From an uncultured Gammaproteobacteria bacterium (lineage in GTDB: Bacteria; Pseudomonadota; Gammaproteobacteria; DRJJ01): a DNA stretch of 57,740 bases. This document shows, piece by piece, positions 1 through 8,268 of the stretch; position 1 is the stretch's first letter, and each line of letters opens with the position of its first letter. The DNA lies in the NCBI GenBank assembly GCA_947258795.1, contig CAMYJU010000013.1, forward strand, positions 1-57,740, given 5' to 3'. The position numbers and the translations under genes are program-made. The notes beneath the pieces are model-generated. The model made no database searches and was not told the origin of the DNA. It saw only the letters and a list, made by a program, of their open reading frames with translations.

Positions 1-706
1 TCAGGCGTTTGACAATGTTGTCGACTGCCAGTTGCTGCGATGGTGGCAGGTCTTCAGAATCCGATACAGCTGTAATCGGATCGAGCAGAGGCGTCAGACG
101 GTCATCCAGATAGTTCAGGCCTTTGACATAATTGACAATCCGCTCATCTGCACCCAATGATGCAATGGTCAGGGGTTTCGTTCCGGGCTGATTGATTTCC
201 AGTAACCGCCAGTAACGCAAAGGACCATGAGGTGAAAGCGCATTCCAGTCTGGGTGATCAAATAATGCGAAGGCCAGTGCGAATGTAGGATAGGATTTAT
301 TAAGGTCATCATGCGCCTGCGCACAAAGCGTTGCAATCTGCGTGTCCAGCTCCATTGCAACGCAAAGTGTCAATATGTGCTGCTCAAACCACGACAGACC
401 CAGTCGCTTGGCCAGTATCAGCAAGGCCGGTGGTGGATCACTGCGCTCTGCCTCCTTGATCTCTTCAAATGCCTGATCAAGATCAATCTCGTCATTTCGT
501 TGAGGTGGTGACGGCAACAGGTCGGGCTTGTCTTGTGTCTTGCCACGTCTGAACCAGCTGCCTGTCGGCCCGTCCGCCAGTTTTTTCTGCGACAATTCGC
601 CGGCCGGTTGTGACGGAACAAGCTGGAGCAACTTCAGCCTTAACCACCTCAACATTGCTGCGAGATGTTTTTCATTGTTTTTCTGCCAGGCTAGCTGATC
701 GTTCAT
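1..706 (-). CDS. eCIS AAA+ ATPase (Afp15/Pvc15-like), N-terminal part, runs off window
   Basis: The reverse strand is open from an ATG at 706 to the left edge (235 codons, no stop), so only the N-terminal part is visible. Residues about 90-215 resemble the winged-helix-like domain that precedes the AAA+ module in ATPases of extracellular contractile injection systems: LAKRLGLSWFEQHILTLC, then a YPTFALAFALF stretch and LTIASLGADERIVNYVKGL. The Walker motifs should lie beyond the window. The start overlaps the stop of the DUF4255 gene as ATGA, so the two are translationally coupled. In Afp/PVC clusters this ATPase follows the cap gene and is thought to act in particle assembly or disassembly. 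Family assignment rests on motif memory and context, both of which agree. Confidence 0.85.
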   Translation of the reverse strand, partial: MNDQLAWQKNNEKHLAAMLRWLRLKLLQLVPSQPAGELSQKKLADGPTGSWFRRGKTQDKPDLLPSPPQRNDEIDLDQAFEEIKEAERSDPPPALLILAKRLGLSWFEQHILTLCVAMELDTQIATLCAQAHDDLNKSYPTFALAFALFDHPDWNALSPHGPLRYWRLLEINQPGTKPLTIASLGADERIVNYVKGLNYLDDRLTPLLDPITAVSDSEDLPPSQQLAVDNIVKRL

Positions 707-1932
707 GTAATCGTCACCTTCTGGTTATCAGCAAACCCGGGTGTATCACCTGTGAAGTCGACCGGGATACTGTCTACACCATCCACTCTCAGACGTAATA
801 CATATGGCTCTGTTCTGGCTATTGCATTCTGTACAGTAAAGGCCAGTGTCGATCTGGCCGTCGGATCAACAGGTGTCGAGATCGAATCCGGTTCAATAGA
901 TCTGTCACTAAATATGAGGGTTACTTGCTGCCCTTCCCTTATTTGCGGCAGGCATTCAAGCGTCAATGCCACATCACCAGCTGGAACACTTGGTGGCGCA
1001 ATGGATTCCAACGTTGGTGACAAAGGCATCGAAACCGTATTACTTGACCAGACTGGCAAATCGGGTTTCTGCACCTGCAAAGACAAGGTATAAAAACCGG
1101 CCGGCAATTTTGAACCTAGTTCTGCATCATCAGGCAGAGACGGCAACTGCACAAGCAACTCACCTTCGCTCTGCCCCTTCTCAGGCTGGACATCAATCGG
1201 GATATCCAGCATGGGATGTTGAAATTGAACTACGGTATAATCCGTTGATAAATTCTCACCAAGAATGGTAACGGTATCGCCCAGTTCTGCCCCTGGCTTT
1301 TGATCCGGGAATCGCAAACCTGACAGGACGGGAGACGGACCTGCTACGACTTCTGCCCCCTGGTCATCTTCACCACGCTTGAGCACCGGTAACGGCGCCC
1401 TGCCATCACGATCGCTTTCTATTAATACGACAGATACTTCATATCCTGTTGATAGCCTGTATTCGGCAGATTGAAAACTGGTCCAGAGTTTTGACATATC
1501 ATCCAGTGTCAAGGTATCCGGTGTGATACGAAGACGTTCGATCTGATTATGCAAATCTGAATCCGGTACTATCCCTTCTATATCTAATGGACCCAGTAGC
1601 GGGTGATCATGAAACAGGCTCATGGCCTGACCCATCAGTTGCTGACCGGAAATGTCATCATCGTTCGCACCATACGCGGTAATCAGATACTTTAATATCA
1701 ATGGTATTGGTGGATAGGCATGCTCACCGCTCCGGGTTTCACCGGGCATGGGTTCGTTTCTGAACGCCGGATTGTAATAGACGCCATAAAGGAAAATATT
1801 GATTTGTTCAACATTTCCGATATTACGTGCCACACTGGGCGGCTGCGTCGTAACGGAGGCACCTGACACAATATTCGACAGCATATTCTGTAGTGTTGCA
1901 GTCACCGTTGCGAGTGCGGCAGGTGTACTCAT
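703..1932 (-). CDS. DUF4255 (Pvc16/Afp16-like) tail-terminator protein of eCIS
   Basis: A 409-residue protein. Residues 1-190 match the DUF4255/Pvc16 N-terminal domain: the opening MSTPAALATVTATLQNML, a YNPAFRNEP stretch and LSTGYEVSVVLIES. In Afp and PVC particles this protein caps the distal end of tube and sheath and sets length. Residues about 200-400 look like two beta-sandwich IPT/TIG-like repeats (GDTVTILGENL; SIAPPSVPAGDVALTLE), an extension beyond the compact form of the family. Its ATG overlaps the stop of the preceding gene as ATGA, and its own stop overlaps the ATPase start the same way, which is a tightly coupled operon. The family call is strong; the role of the TIG-like region is unknown. 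Confidence 0.9.
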   Translation of the reverse strand: MSTPAALATVTATLQNMLSNIVSGASVTTQPPSVARNIGNVEQINIFLYGVYYNPAFRNEPMPGETRSGEHAYPPIPLILKYLITAYGANDDDISGQQLMGQAMSLFHDHPLLGPLDIEGIVPDSDLHNQIERLRITPDTLTLDDMSKLWTSFQSAEYRLSTGYEVSVVLIESDRDGRAPLPVLKRGEDDQGAEVVAGPSPVLSGLRFPDQKPGAELGDTVTILGENLSTDYTVVQFQHPMLDIPIDVQPEKGQSEGELLVQLPSLPDDAELGSKLPAGFYTLSLQVQKPDLPVWSSNTVSMPLSPTLESIAPPSVPAGDVALTLECLPQIREGQQVTLIFSDRSIEPDSISTPVDPTARSTLAFTVQNAIARTEPYVLRLRVDGVDSIPVDFTGDTPGFADNQKVTIT

Positions 1933-2927
1933 GAGCGACCACCCCGGTCACGTCGCTTCAGGTAGTCATTGAGACTCATCACGCCGGTTGGCCTTTTCCT
2001 GTCAGGCGATTGTCTTTTCTTGTCAGCATTAACTGCCCTGACTTCTATCCTGCCTATGGTGACGTTGACGACAGGCTCAGCAGATGATTCCTGATCCTGT
2101 TGAATCTTTCCGAGCCTGGATCTGACCTCATCTAGCCAGAAAGGCGTCTGCTGATGGTTATATTCAGGCCCGGACCTGTGTTCAGTAACATTCGTATCGA
2201 AAGGGCCGGTTTCCTGTATTGCATCAGGTGACCGTTTATTGATATCGCTGCGCAGGGTTACATCTGGACTCTTTACAGGGCTTCGTCCTGAACTCCTGTC
2301 AGTATCTATATCAACGGCCGCCTGCTTGTTTGATATCCTGAAATCACGATCAAGACGTTGTAATAGCTGACCAATCCTCTGATCGAGTCCATATTCCAAC
2401 GCAGATGGGTTTGCATCAGGTGCAGACCGGCCTGATTCATCCATGGCAGGATTTTCAGCCGCAGTAGGCTCGCCTTTCCGGGTCTGCACAACATCCAGGT
2501 TATCGACTTTTGCCCTCCCGGCATCCAACTGCAGGGATTCATCTATATCTTGTATAGATGATATTCCAGGCCTGGACTCCCGGGTTATCTGTTTACCCAT
2601 CGATGAATCCAAATGATCAGGCTGATTAAGGGAGTCGTTTTTTGATTCTGGTTTGACTACAGGCGTATACCGATCTGCTTGCGGGCCCGACTGCATGTGA
2701 TGACTATTCTCTATCGAACCCGGCTTATTGTCTGTATCCGTATAGGCATCGCTTGCAGTACTGGCCGGTATGCGCGTTTCATACTCAAAATCCGAAACCC
2801 CCATTGTTCTGGCCCCATCATGATCGACAACAGACTGGTTGGCTTCAAATCGGCCGGAGCTACGGGGTTTGATAATATCCATGACACCAAGATGCCTGTC
2901 TATCAGACTGGAGAAGTAATCACTCAT
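1929..2927 (-). CDS. eCIS-associated adaptor-like protein, disordered with conserved C-terminal tail
   Basis: A 332-residue hydrophilic protein with a short ordered N-terminus (MSDYFSSLIDRHLG), a long Ser/Asp/Arg-rich middle (about residues 20-270) that looks disordered, and a C-terminal motif about 285-325: VNVTIGRIEVRAV followed by a basic Pro-containing linker and MSLNDYLKRR. I recall this type of C-terminal tail from unnamed proteins encoded next to DUF4255 genes in eCIS loci; its function is not established. The ATG at 2927 overlaps the upstream stop (ATGA) and its stop overlaps the DUF4255 start. Position in the operon argues for a structural or assembly role. The name adaptor-like is inference only. 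Confidence 0.7.
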   Translation of the reverse strand: MSDYFSSLIDRHLGVMDIIKPRSSGRFEANQSVVDHDGARTMGVSDFEYETRIPASTASDAYTDTDNKPGSIENSHHMQSGPQADRYTPVVKPESKNDSLNQPDHLDSSMGKQITRESRPGISSIQDIDESLQLDAGRAKVDNLDVVQTRKGEPTAAENPAMDESGRSAPDANPSALEYGLDQRIGQLLQRLDRDFRISNKQAAVDIDTDRSSGRSPVKSPDVTLRSDINKRSPDAIQETGPFDTNVTEHRSGPEYNHQQTPFWLDEVRSRLGKIQQDQESSAEPVVNVTIGRIEVRAVNADKKRQSPDRKRPTGVMSLNDYLKRRDRGGRS

Positions 2928-3664
2928 CGACTCACCATACTGAGATAAAGCTGCCTGCGTATCGGGTTCAGACTGAGGATTTCCTGCTCTGTCCAGCCGT
3001 AAGCACCAGCCAGGGTATGAATAGCCAGCAAGGTCCGTTCTGCCCAGCTATTGATTTCGCTCCAGAGAAAACTGGCGATATCAAACAAAGAATCCCATTG
3101 GGTTGAACATTCAGGACAGGTTAGCTTGATACGGATATCAGCCAATGGGTCCAGCTTTTCTATTTGACGCCCCAGATTATCTAACGCCCGTTTTGGCAAC
3201 CGCCTTTTGTCAAATTCAGCCCCGTCACGTTCGACTGAGATTACGCAGCGTTTAAGCAATTCAGATGACTTGTCTTTTCTCTGATCAGTATCCAGTACCA
3301 CTGCAATATCCGCACTATTTGGCAGACGGAATCGTATCTGATACTTCCCAGAGATTATACTTAAGCTATCTTTCGTGATCGGGTCAGTTGGAACATGAAT
3401 ACACAGGTCTGATATCTCACTATCCCACTCTACCTGCTCTGCACATTTTGGACATGTTGCTGTATTCACCAGTCGCGAGCCGAACATCCATTCCCTTAAT
3501 TGCAACAGGCGCTCATCACGCTCACCAATGTGAAGTTCAGCTATATCATCAGGGGACAATTCGGGACAGGCCGCTGTTAGCAATATCAATACTCTCTGTA
3601 ATAACGGCATGTCTAGTCCGCGCTCCCAGACATCAAGCAACTCTGCCGCACCTAAGGGTTTCAT
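2924..3664 (-). CDS. T4-type baseplate hub assembly chaperone-like protein with zinc-ribbon cysteines
   Basis: A 246-residue protein with two CPxC knuckles, C71-P-K-C74 and C183-P-E-C186, which probably bind one zinc. The C-terminal segment about 195-246 (helical, SEINSWAERTLLAIHTLAG and GWTEQEILSL) is what I associate with the T4 baseplate protein family (gp26/gp51-like hub assembly chaperones) found in eCIS clusters and phages. It lies between tube and adaptor genes, four bases after the tube stop, and its own stop overlaps the next start. The likely role is assembling the baseplate hub in the cytoplasm rather than forming part of the mature particle. Alternatives: a structural baseplate component. 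Confidence 0.7.
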   Translation of the reverse strand: MKPLGAAELLDVWERGLDMPLLQRVLILLTAACPELSPDDIAELHIGERDERLLQLREWMFGSRLVNTATCPKCAEQVEWDSEISDLCIHVPTDPITKDSLSIISGKYQIRFRLPNSADIAVVLDTDQRKDKSSELLKRCVISVERDGAEFDKRRLPKRALDNLGRQIEKLDPLADIRIKLTCPECSTQWDSLFDIASFLWSEINSWAERTLLAIHTLAGAYGWTEQEILSLNPIRRQLYLSMVSR

Positions 3665-3668
3665 CCGG

Positions 3669-4196
3669 TTACCCTTCAGGTTCAGTAAACTCTGGTTCAG
3701 TCGGCTCTGCTACTTCATAATCACGTTCCCAGCCTTCGTTTTCGAGTTTCAGGGTCTGGATTGCGACGGCATTGGCACTGGCATCCAGTTCAGGCAAAGC
3801 CTGATATTCCGATACCCAGCAACGGAATACCTTGTACGCTATCGCCAGCTGACCTGCCTCGTTATACATCTCGATAATCACATCCTTGCGAAAATCCTTG
3901 AGCGAGACTTCTGAGCCCAGACCAGAACCAAAATTCCAGACCTTGTTCGCCCATTTCTCGAATTCCGTGTCGTGTGTAACGCCACGTTCCAGTGTAATGG
4001 CTTCATATTTACTCTGGCCCGGCGACTTGCGTACCGTACTGGGGTCACCTCCCTCACGGTGCTCTACCATTTCGGTCGTTCGTTTCAGCGCCCCTACCTT
4101 GCTAACACCTGCGACATACTTGCCGTCCCATTTAACACGGAACTTGAAGTTTTTGTAGGGATCGAATCGTTGTGGATTAACACTAAACTGAGCCAT
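3669..4196 (-). CDS. Contractile injection system inner tube protein (gp19-like)
   Basis: A 175-residue tube protein of the T4 gp19/Afp1 type. The start MAQFSVNPQRFDPYKNFKF, the KWDGKYVAGVSKVGALKRTTE stretch and the REGGDPSTVRKSPGQSKYE loop are characteristic of the conserved tail-tube fold, whose hexamers stack to form the channel that is fired through the sheath. It lies 13 bases downstream of the sheath gene, the usual sheath-tube order. The C-terminus is acidic and Glu/Pro-rich (EVAEPTEPEFTEPEG), a short unstructured tail beyond the core fold. Only one tube gene is visible; clusters of this kind often have more, which would lie left of the window. Confidence 0.93.
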   Translation of the reverse strand: MAQFSVNPQRFDPYKNFKFRVKWDGKYVAGVSKVGALKRTTEMVEHREGGDPSTVRKSPGQSKYEAITLERGVTHDTEFEKWANKVWNFGSGLGSEVSLKDFRKDVIIEMYNEAGQLAIAYKVFRCWVSEYQALPELDASANAVAIQTLKLENEGWERDYEVAEPTEPEFTEPEG

Positions 4197-4209
4197 AACT
4201 TACTCCTTG

Positions 4210-5871
4210 TTACACTTCAAGTTCGCCAGCAATCTGCTGGATTTTGAGGATGACAAATTCAGCCGGTTTCAGAGGCGCGAAGCCTACTACGATATTGACG
4301 ATGCCACGGTCTATATCGTTTTGAGTAGTCGTTTCCTTGTCACATTTGACGAAATAGGCCTCACGTGGTGTCGTACCCTGGAATGCGCCTTGTCGGAACA
4401 GGTTGTTCATAAATGCGCCGACATTGAGTCTGATCTGTGACCACAGTGGTTCATCATTGGGTTCAAACACGACCCAATGCGTACCCCTGAACAGACTCTC
4501 TTCGATAAACAGGGCCAGACGTCGTACCGGGATGTATTTGTATTCATCGGCCAGCATATCCGCGCCACGCAAGGTACGTGACCCCCATACAATCCTGCCA
4601 ATAATCGGAAAACTGCGCAGACAATTCACACCCAGGGGGTTCAGCTCACCGTTCTCATTGTCTGTCAATTTGACTGAAAGCTCAGGTACGCCTCTCAATG
4701 TCGCATCAATACCGGCCGGGGCCTTCCACACACCACGCTGGGTATCGGTGCGGGCCATGATGCCGGCAACCGCACCACTCGGAACGAAGGTTTCCATGCG
4801 GTTACCACGCAATGAATTAGGTTGTTTAAGCCGTGGAAAAAAGATTGCTGCATTTTTACTGACCGCACCGACACCGGTTGCAATCCCTGATTTTGCCTTG
4901 TCTTTATCGGTCCAACTGCTATGAGAATCAACCAATAGCATCGCACGACGATTGATACAATAAGTATTTGCCATCGCAATTAAGGACTTATCAACGTCTT
5001 TTGGATTACCGAATTCATCAACACCCAGATACGGCGGAAGGCACAATAGGTTAAACAGATCGACCTGTTCAAGTGCATACAGCCCCTTCTTCTGGTCTTT
5101 AAATAAAGAACCAGTAAAGTCATTCTGAACCAGATTCGTACCATCGGACGCTTTCATCGCTTCTTTTGCTGCTGTCAAAGCAGCTTCTTCCGTTGAGTGG
5201 TCTGCATCTGGGTCTGCTTCCTTGGCATCATTCAACGCCTTTTCCGCTTTGGTTACAGCATCCTTATCAGCACTTGGCGTAGGCAGGCTGCCTGGGTCTG
5301 GATAGGTTCCCTCCCAGCGTACCAGTTTGGACTCCTCTGCCAGAATCTTATCCACTCTGCGCAGGCTATCCTTAAAGGATAAATTCAGATACTTTTCTGT
5401 ATCCCCTCCTGGGCTAGTATCCCGGACGGTCAGATTAAACAGATCCGCTTTTGTCAGTCCAAGGCTGGTTGCTACTTCCTCGGAAACGTCTAGATCAACC
5501 TCAGCACGCAGGTTGGCGCCCCATGATCCCTCGTAGGCTGCTTCCAGCTCTACGCCATCAGCATCTAAGGCGGATTTCTTCGATGGTGCGCCCTCACTGG
5601 TATCCTCGTGATATAACCTGACAATCACAGCCTGGGAACCACCATTGGTATAGAAGTCCCTGACTGCATAACTCATCGTACTATTCAGGTCCAAACCACC
5701 AAAATTCCGTTCATAATCAGCGTAACTGTTTATGATCTTCGCTTCATTAACTGGTCCACGTTTGGCGCGCCCGATAAAAGCAGTAATTGATGTCGCCACA
5801 CCGGTGATAGTACGCACACCACTCGGCACCTCTTCTACATAAACGCCTGGATAAGTAGGTGTAACTGGCAT
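4210..5871 (-). CDS. Contractile injection system sheath protein
   Basis: A 553-residue sheath protein. The N-terminus MPVTPTYPGVYVEEVPSGV and TSITAFIGRAKRGPVNEA, and the C-terminus PAEFVILKIQQIAGELEV, are hallmarks of contractile tail sheaths (phage and eCIS). It polymerises around the tube and contracts to drive injection. An in-frame start 48 bases upstream (5919) exists, but AGGAGG at 5880-5885 lies 8 bases from the ATG at 5871, which gives the canonical N-terminus. Residues about 200-243 are a highly charged Ala/Lys/Glu/Asp-rich helical insertion absent from minimal sheaths, probably surface exposed. It is the first gene of the leftward operon; an 11-bp inverted repeat sits upstream. Confidence 0.95.
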   Translation of the reverse strand: MPVTPTYPGVYVEEVPSGVRTITGVATSITAFIGRAKRGPVNEAKIINSYADYERNFGGLDLNSTMSYAVRDFYTNGGSQAVIVRLYHEDTSEGAPSKKSALDADGVELEAAYEGSWGANLRAEVDLDVSEEVATSLGLTKADLFNLTVRDTSPGGDTEKYLNLSFKDSLRRVDKILAEESKLVRWEGTYPDPGSLPTPSADKDAVTKAEKALNDAKEADPDADHSTEEAALTAAKEAMKASDGTNLVQNDFTGSLFKDQKKGLYALEQVDLFNLLCLPPYLGVDEFGNPKDVDKSLIAMANTYCINRRAMLLVDSHSSWTDKDKAKSGIATGVGAVSKNAAIFFPRLKQPNSLRGNRMETFVPSGAVAGIMARTDTQRGVWKAPAGIDATLRGVPELSVKLTDNENGELNPLGVNCLRSFPIIGRIVWGSRTLRGADMLADEYKYIPVRRLALFIEESLFRGTHWVVFEPNDEPLWSQIRLNVGAFMNNLFRQGAFQGTTPREAYFVKCDKETTTQNDIDRGIVNIVVGFAPLKPAEFVILKIQQIAGELEV

Positions 5872-5911
5872 TGTCATTCCCTCCTGTCGATGGAATTCAG
5901 CAAAATATTGA

Positions 5912-5935
5912 TATAACAATCACATGATTGTTATA
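5912..5935. promoter_or_regulatory. 11-bp perfect inverted repeat upstream of the eCIS operon
   Basis: Arms TATAACAATCA and its exact complement are separated by the dinucleotide CA, giving a 24-bp near-perfect palindrome. It ends about 40 bases upstream of the chosen sheath start, where an operator would overlap or follow a promoter. No known regulator consensus is recognised. It could also form a hairpin in the 5' leader, but it lacks a T-run, so a terminator is unlikely. Confidence 0.55.
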
Positions 5936-6562
5936 AAACAACGCAGTGGTATGCGTCTAAGTAATACGAATTGTGATAAGTAACGGATAAACTCAGATAT
6001 CAGAGTGTTTGCAACAATGACGAAAGATTCTAGGCAATGGCCTGATTGACAGCTTAATATTAATAGTATCACCCTCACACGGGACCCCGAACGGACTAAT
6101 ACATCTGTCTTGGACAGGAACCAATTATGTTTAGGTTTGGGATTGGGATATTGTATCTGCCGCATACGAAAAGAATGGCCAACTTTCGTTGTCCTAGGTC
6201 TATCCATATCAATGCCTGTCCATGGTCCTTCCATTTGCAGTCAAACACCTATTCTGAACAATATTGTGTTGATGCTCTTGTTCTAATACTAAGACAGTCT
6301 ATCCATAAATCAAGTTACTCAATACCCGATATTATAAAGTGTATATTACTCACGCCGAGTTGAACTTTCTGGGTACTAATACCCAAGAGGTTTGCTAATA
6401 ATTACTTAACAAAACGTATACCATATGGCGATATCAGTTCTATCAGTATGCAGATTGAGTATGTGTTACCACAATCGTGTATGACAATTCAGGTATCTCA
6501 TAATATATCAATAAAACCTTAGACCACCTTATTACAAATCAAAGCGATACGGCTTTTATTGA
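5936..6562. other. Non-coding AT-rich spacer between eCIS operon and kinase remnant
   Basis: About 630 bases without a convincing gene. A 104-codon reverse frame (5920-6234) has no recognisable domain. A short hairpin with arms GGGTA/TACCC occurs near 6379-6392. The region is AT-rich with many stops and looks like eroded sequence between an acquired operon and the next genes; promoters for the eCIS operon should lie in its left part. Confidence 0.5.
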
Positions 6563-6814
6563 CAGCTGAACATTAACGTAATCATGTACCTGATGCCTGA
6601 GGAAGTTACTGGCATGGGCCTGGCACTGAGCAAGGAACTGGTATCACAGTTGGATGGAGAAATTGGCGCGCAGAACAATATCGATCTGGGCTCAACCCTC
6701 TGGTTCAGATTACCGATTAAAAATAAACATTTACAAACAGTGAAACAGGCCCTCCTGGCAATCTATAAATCCGTGTTGTCATACAACCGTAACCTCCCCT
6801 TAACAAAACAGTAA
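6563..6814 (+). pseudogene. Fragment of histidine-kinase ATPase domain
   Basis: The frame from 6563 (after a TGA at 6560) to the TAA at 6812-6814 contains a clear C-terminal piece of a HATPase_c domain: TGMGLALSKELVSQLDGEI, equivalent to the GTGLGLxL G2 box, then DLGSTLWFRLPIK, the final strand. The N and G1 boxes, dimerisation domain and sensor are absent, so it cannot be a working kinase. The tail after the ATPase end is unrelated-looking. It resembles, but is not closely similar to, the intact hybrid kinase at 8904-11081, so it is a separate decayed kinase rather than a recent duplication. Its last codons overlap a PhoB-box array. Confidence 0.75.
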
Positions 6815-6815
6815 C
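6776..6815 (+). promoter_or_regulatory. PhoB-box array upstream of porin gene
   Basis: Four heptamers repeat with an exact 11-bp period: TTGTCAT (6776), CCGTAAC (6787), CCTTAAC (6798), CAGTAAC (6809), each followed by a 4-base spacer. This is the geometry of Pho boxes (CTGTCAT-like half-sites every 11 bp). A -10-like AATAAT lies at 6826-6831, ten bases after the array, the spacing expected when PhoB replaces a -35 element. It points rightward to the porin. Confidence 0.7.
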
Positions 6816-6906
6816 CTGTAACTGAAATAATCCCCGGCGTTTCTTACAACATGTGTGAGCCACTCACAACATGTGAACAACAATCTTCAATTGGGGAAAT
6901 AATTTA

Positions 6907-7977
6907 ATGAATACAAATATTAAGATACTAGTTCTGGCAGGCGCAGCCCTGGTGCCTGTCAGCGCGAGTGCGCTAGAGGTGATCGGTAAAAAACTGGAGA
7001 TCTACGGTAAAATCCACGTCTCCGTAGATAGTTCTGACCAGGATGATCCAAATGTATCCAATGATGGTATGAGCGTATCCAGTAACTCATCCCGTGTTGG
7101 CCTGAAAGGCAAACTGCCTACCGACAACCTGGATATCCTGTGGCAGTTCGAACAGGAAGTCCGCTTTGATGACTCCTCTTCAGGCAACTTTGCTAACCGT
7201 AACTCATACATAGGCCTGGGTACTGGCAGCCATCGTTTCCTGGCCGGCATCCATGACACCCCGTTCAAGTCGGTTGGTTCCAAATGGGGAATCTTCGGTG
7301 ACAGCGTTGGTGAACGTCGTGCCATCCTTGGCGCCAGCTTTAACAAGGGCAACCAGCTGAACGAACGCGTCAAGAACATGATCATGTACCAGTACAAGGA
7401 CAAGAGCCTGAAATTCCAGGCCCAATACGCGGTTGATGGCGAAGGTAGTGGCGGCAGCGTCGATGATAACGACTCTGATATGTACGGCCTGGGTCTGTGG
7501 TACAAGATCGCTGGACTGTCCCTGTCAGCCGGTTATGAAAACTGGGAAGGTCACGGCACAATCGAGGATGGTTCTGCCTATCGTCTGGCCGCTGTCTACA
7601 AGATGGGTGATCACCGTATTGGCGCGATCTATGAAGACATCGACACTGACGGCACTTCAGCCAATGCCCTCGCCTTCAAGCGCAGCGCCTATGGCGTGAA
7701 CTGGAAATGGAAATTCGCGAAGAAGACCGACCTGCGTGTTCAGTATCTGGTTGCCGACGAAGCTGATGATACCGACGATACCGGCGCCTCCAAGATCGGC
7801 CTGGGCGTTTATCACAAGCTCGACAAGAAGGGCAAGGTATACGTCGCTTACGGTTCTACCGATAACGACAGCAATGCCAAATTCCAGGGTGTAGATGGCG
7901 GCCACGGTGACGAAGTTAAAACTGCCAACGGTGGCAATCCACAGTCAATCTCTCTGGGAATCGAGTACAAGTTCTGA
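6907..7977 (+). CDS. Outer-membrane general-type porin, probably phosphate-starvation induced
   Basis: A 356-residue protein with a signal peptide (MNTNIKILVLAGAALVPVSASA, cleavage after ASA near residue 22) and a Gram-negative porin barrel: alternating strands, KLEIYGKIHVSV at the mature N-terminus, SRVGLKGKL, NRNSYIGLGTGSHRFLAGIHD, and a C-terminal SISLGIEYKF ending in Phe, the BAM recognition signature. GGGGA lies 9-13 bases before the ATG. The promoter has a PhoB-box array, so I infer a PhoE-like role in anion or phosphate uptake, but sequence alone does not show selectivity. Gene body GC is higher than the flanking spacers. A structured hairpin (GGATAAG/CTTATCC, 7988-8028) follows the stop. 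Confidence 0.9.
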   Translation: MNTNIKILVLAGAALVPVSASALEVIGKKLEIYGKIHVSVDSSDQDDPNVSNDGMSVSSNSSRVGLKGKLPTDNLDILWQFEQEVRFDDSSSGNFANRNSYIGLGTGSHRFLAGIHDTPFKSVGSKWGIFGDSVGERRAILGASFNKGNQLNERVKNMIMYQYKDKSLKFQAQYAVDGEGSGGSVDDNDSDMYGLGLWYKIAGLSLSAGYENWEGHGTIEDGSAYRLAAVYKMGDHRIGAIYEDIDTDGTSANALAFKRSAYGVNWKWKFAKKTDLRVQYLVADEADDTDDTGASKIGLGVYHKLDKKGKVYVAYGSTDNDSNAKFQGVDGGHGDEVKTANGGNPQSISLGIEYKF

Positions 7978-8126
7978 TCGGAACCACGGATAAGAACAAT
8001 AAAAGCACAGGGACGTGCTGCCTTATCCATACCCATCAAAACTTCTTCCCGTTGTGAGCAACATATCAACTACCTGTTAAGAACCACACCAAAACCTCCA
8101 TCCGCACATTAACAAAACAGTCAACT

Positions 8127-8166
8127 CTGTAATCTTTTTGTCATAGGTACTTCATTTTTCTGTCAT
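8127..8166 (+). promoter_or_regulatory. Second PhoB-box array, upstream of a 46-codon gene
   Basis: Heptamers CTGTAAT (8127), TTGTCAT (8138), ACTTCAT (8149) and CTGTCAT (8160) repeat with an exact 11-bp period and 4-base spacers. Two of the four are at or one base from the E. coli consensus half-site. A -10-like TAATCT is at 8177-8182, ten bases downstream, as in Pho promoters. The next start codon in the same direction is at 8269. Confidence 0.75.
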
Positions 8167-8268
8167 CTGACTGGACTAATCTGGTTGTGGGTTTAACAAG
8201 ACTCATCAGGTAAGCATGAAACAAGGCTTATTCGGTACAAAATTTTATATATCGGAGGTCGTAGCAAC

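Noticed and set aside
5920-6234. Reverse-strand 104-codon open frame upstream of the sheath gene
   Set aside because: No domain, no ribosome site, odd composition, and it crosses the palindrome; looks like chance in AT-rich spacer.
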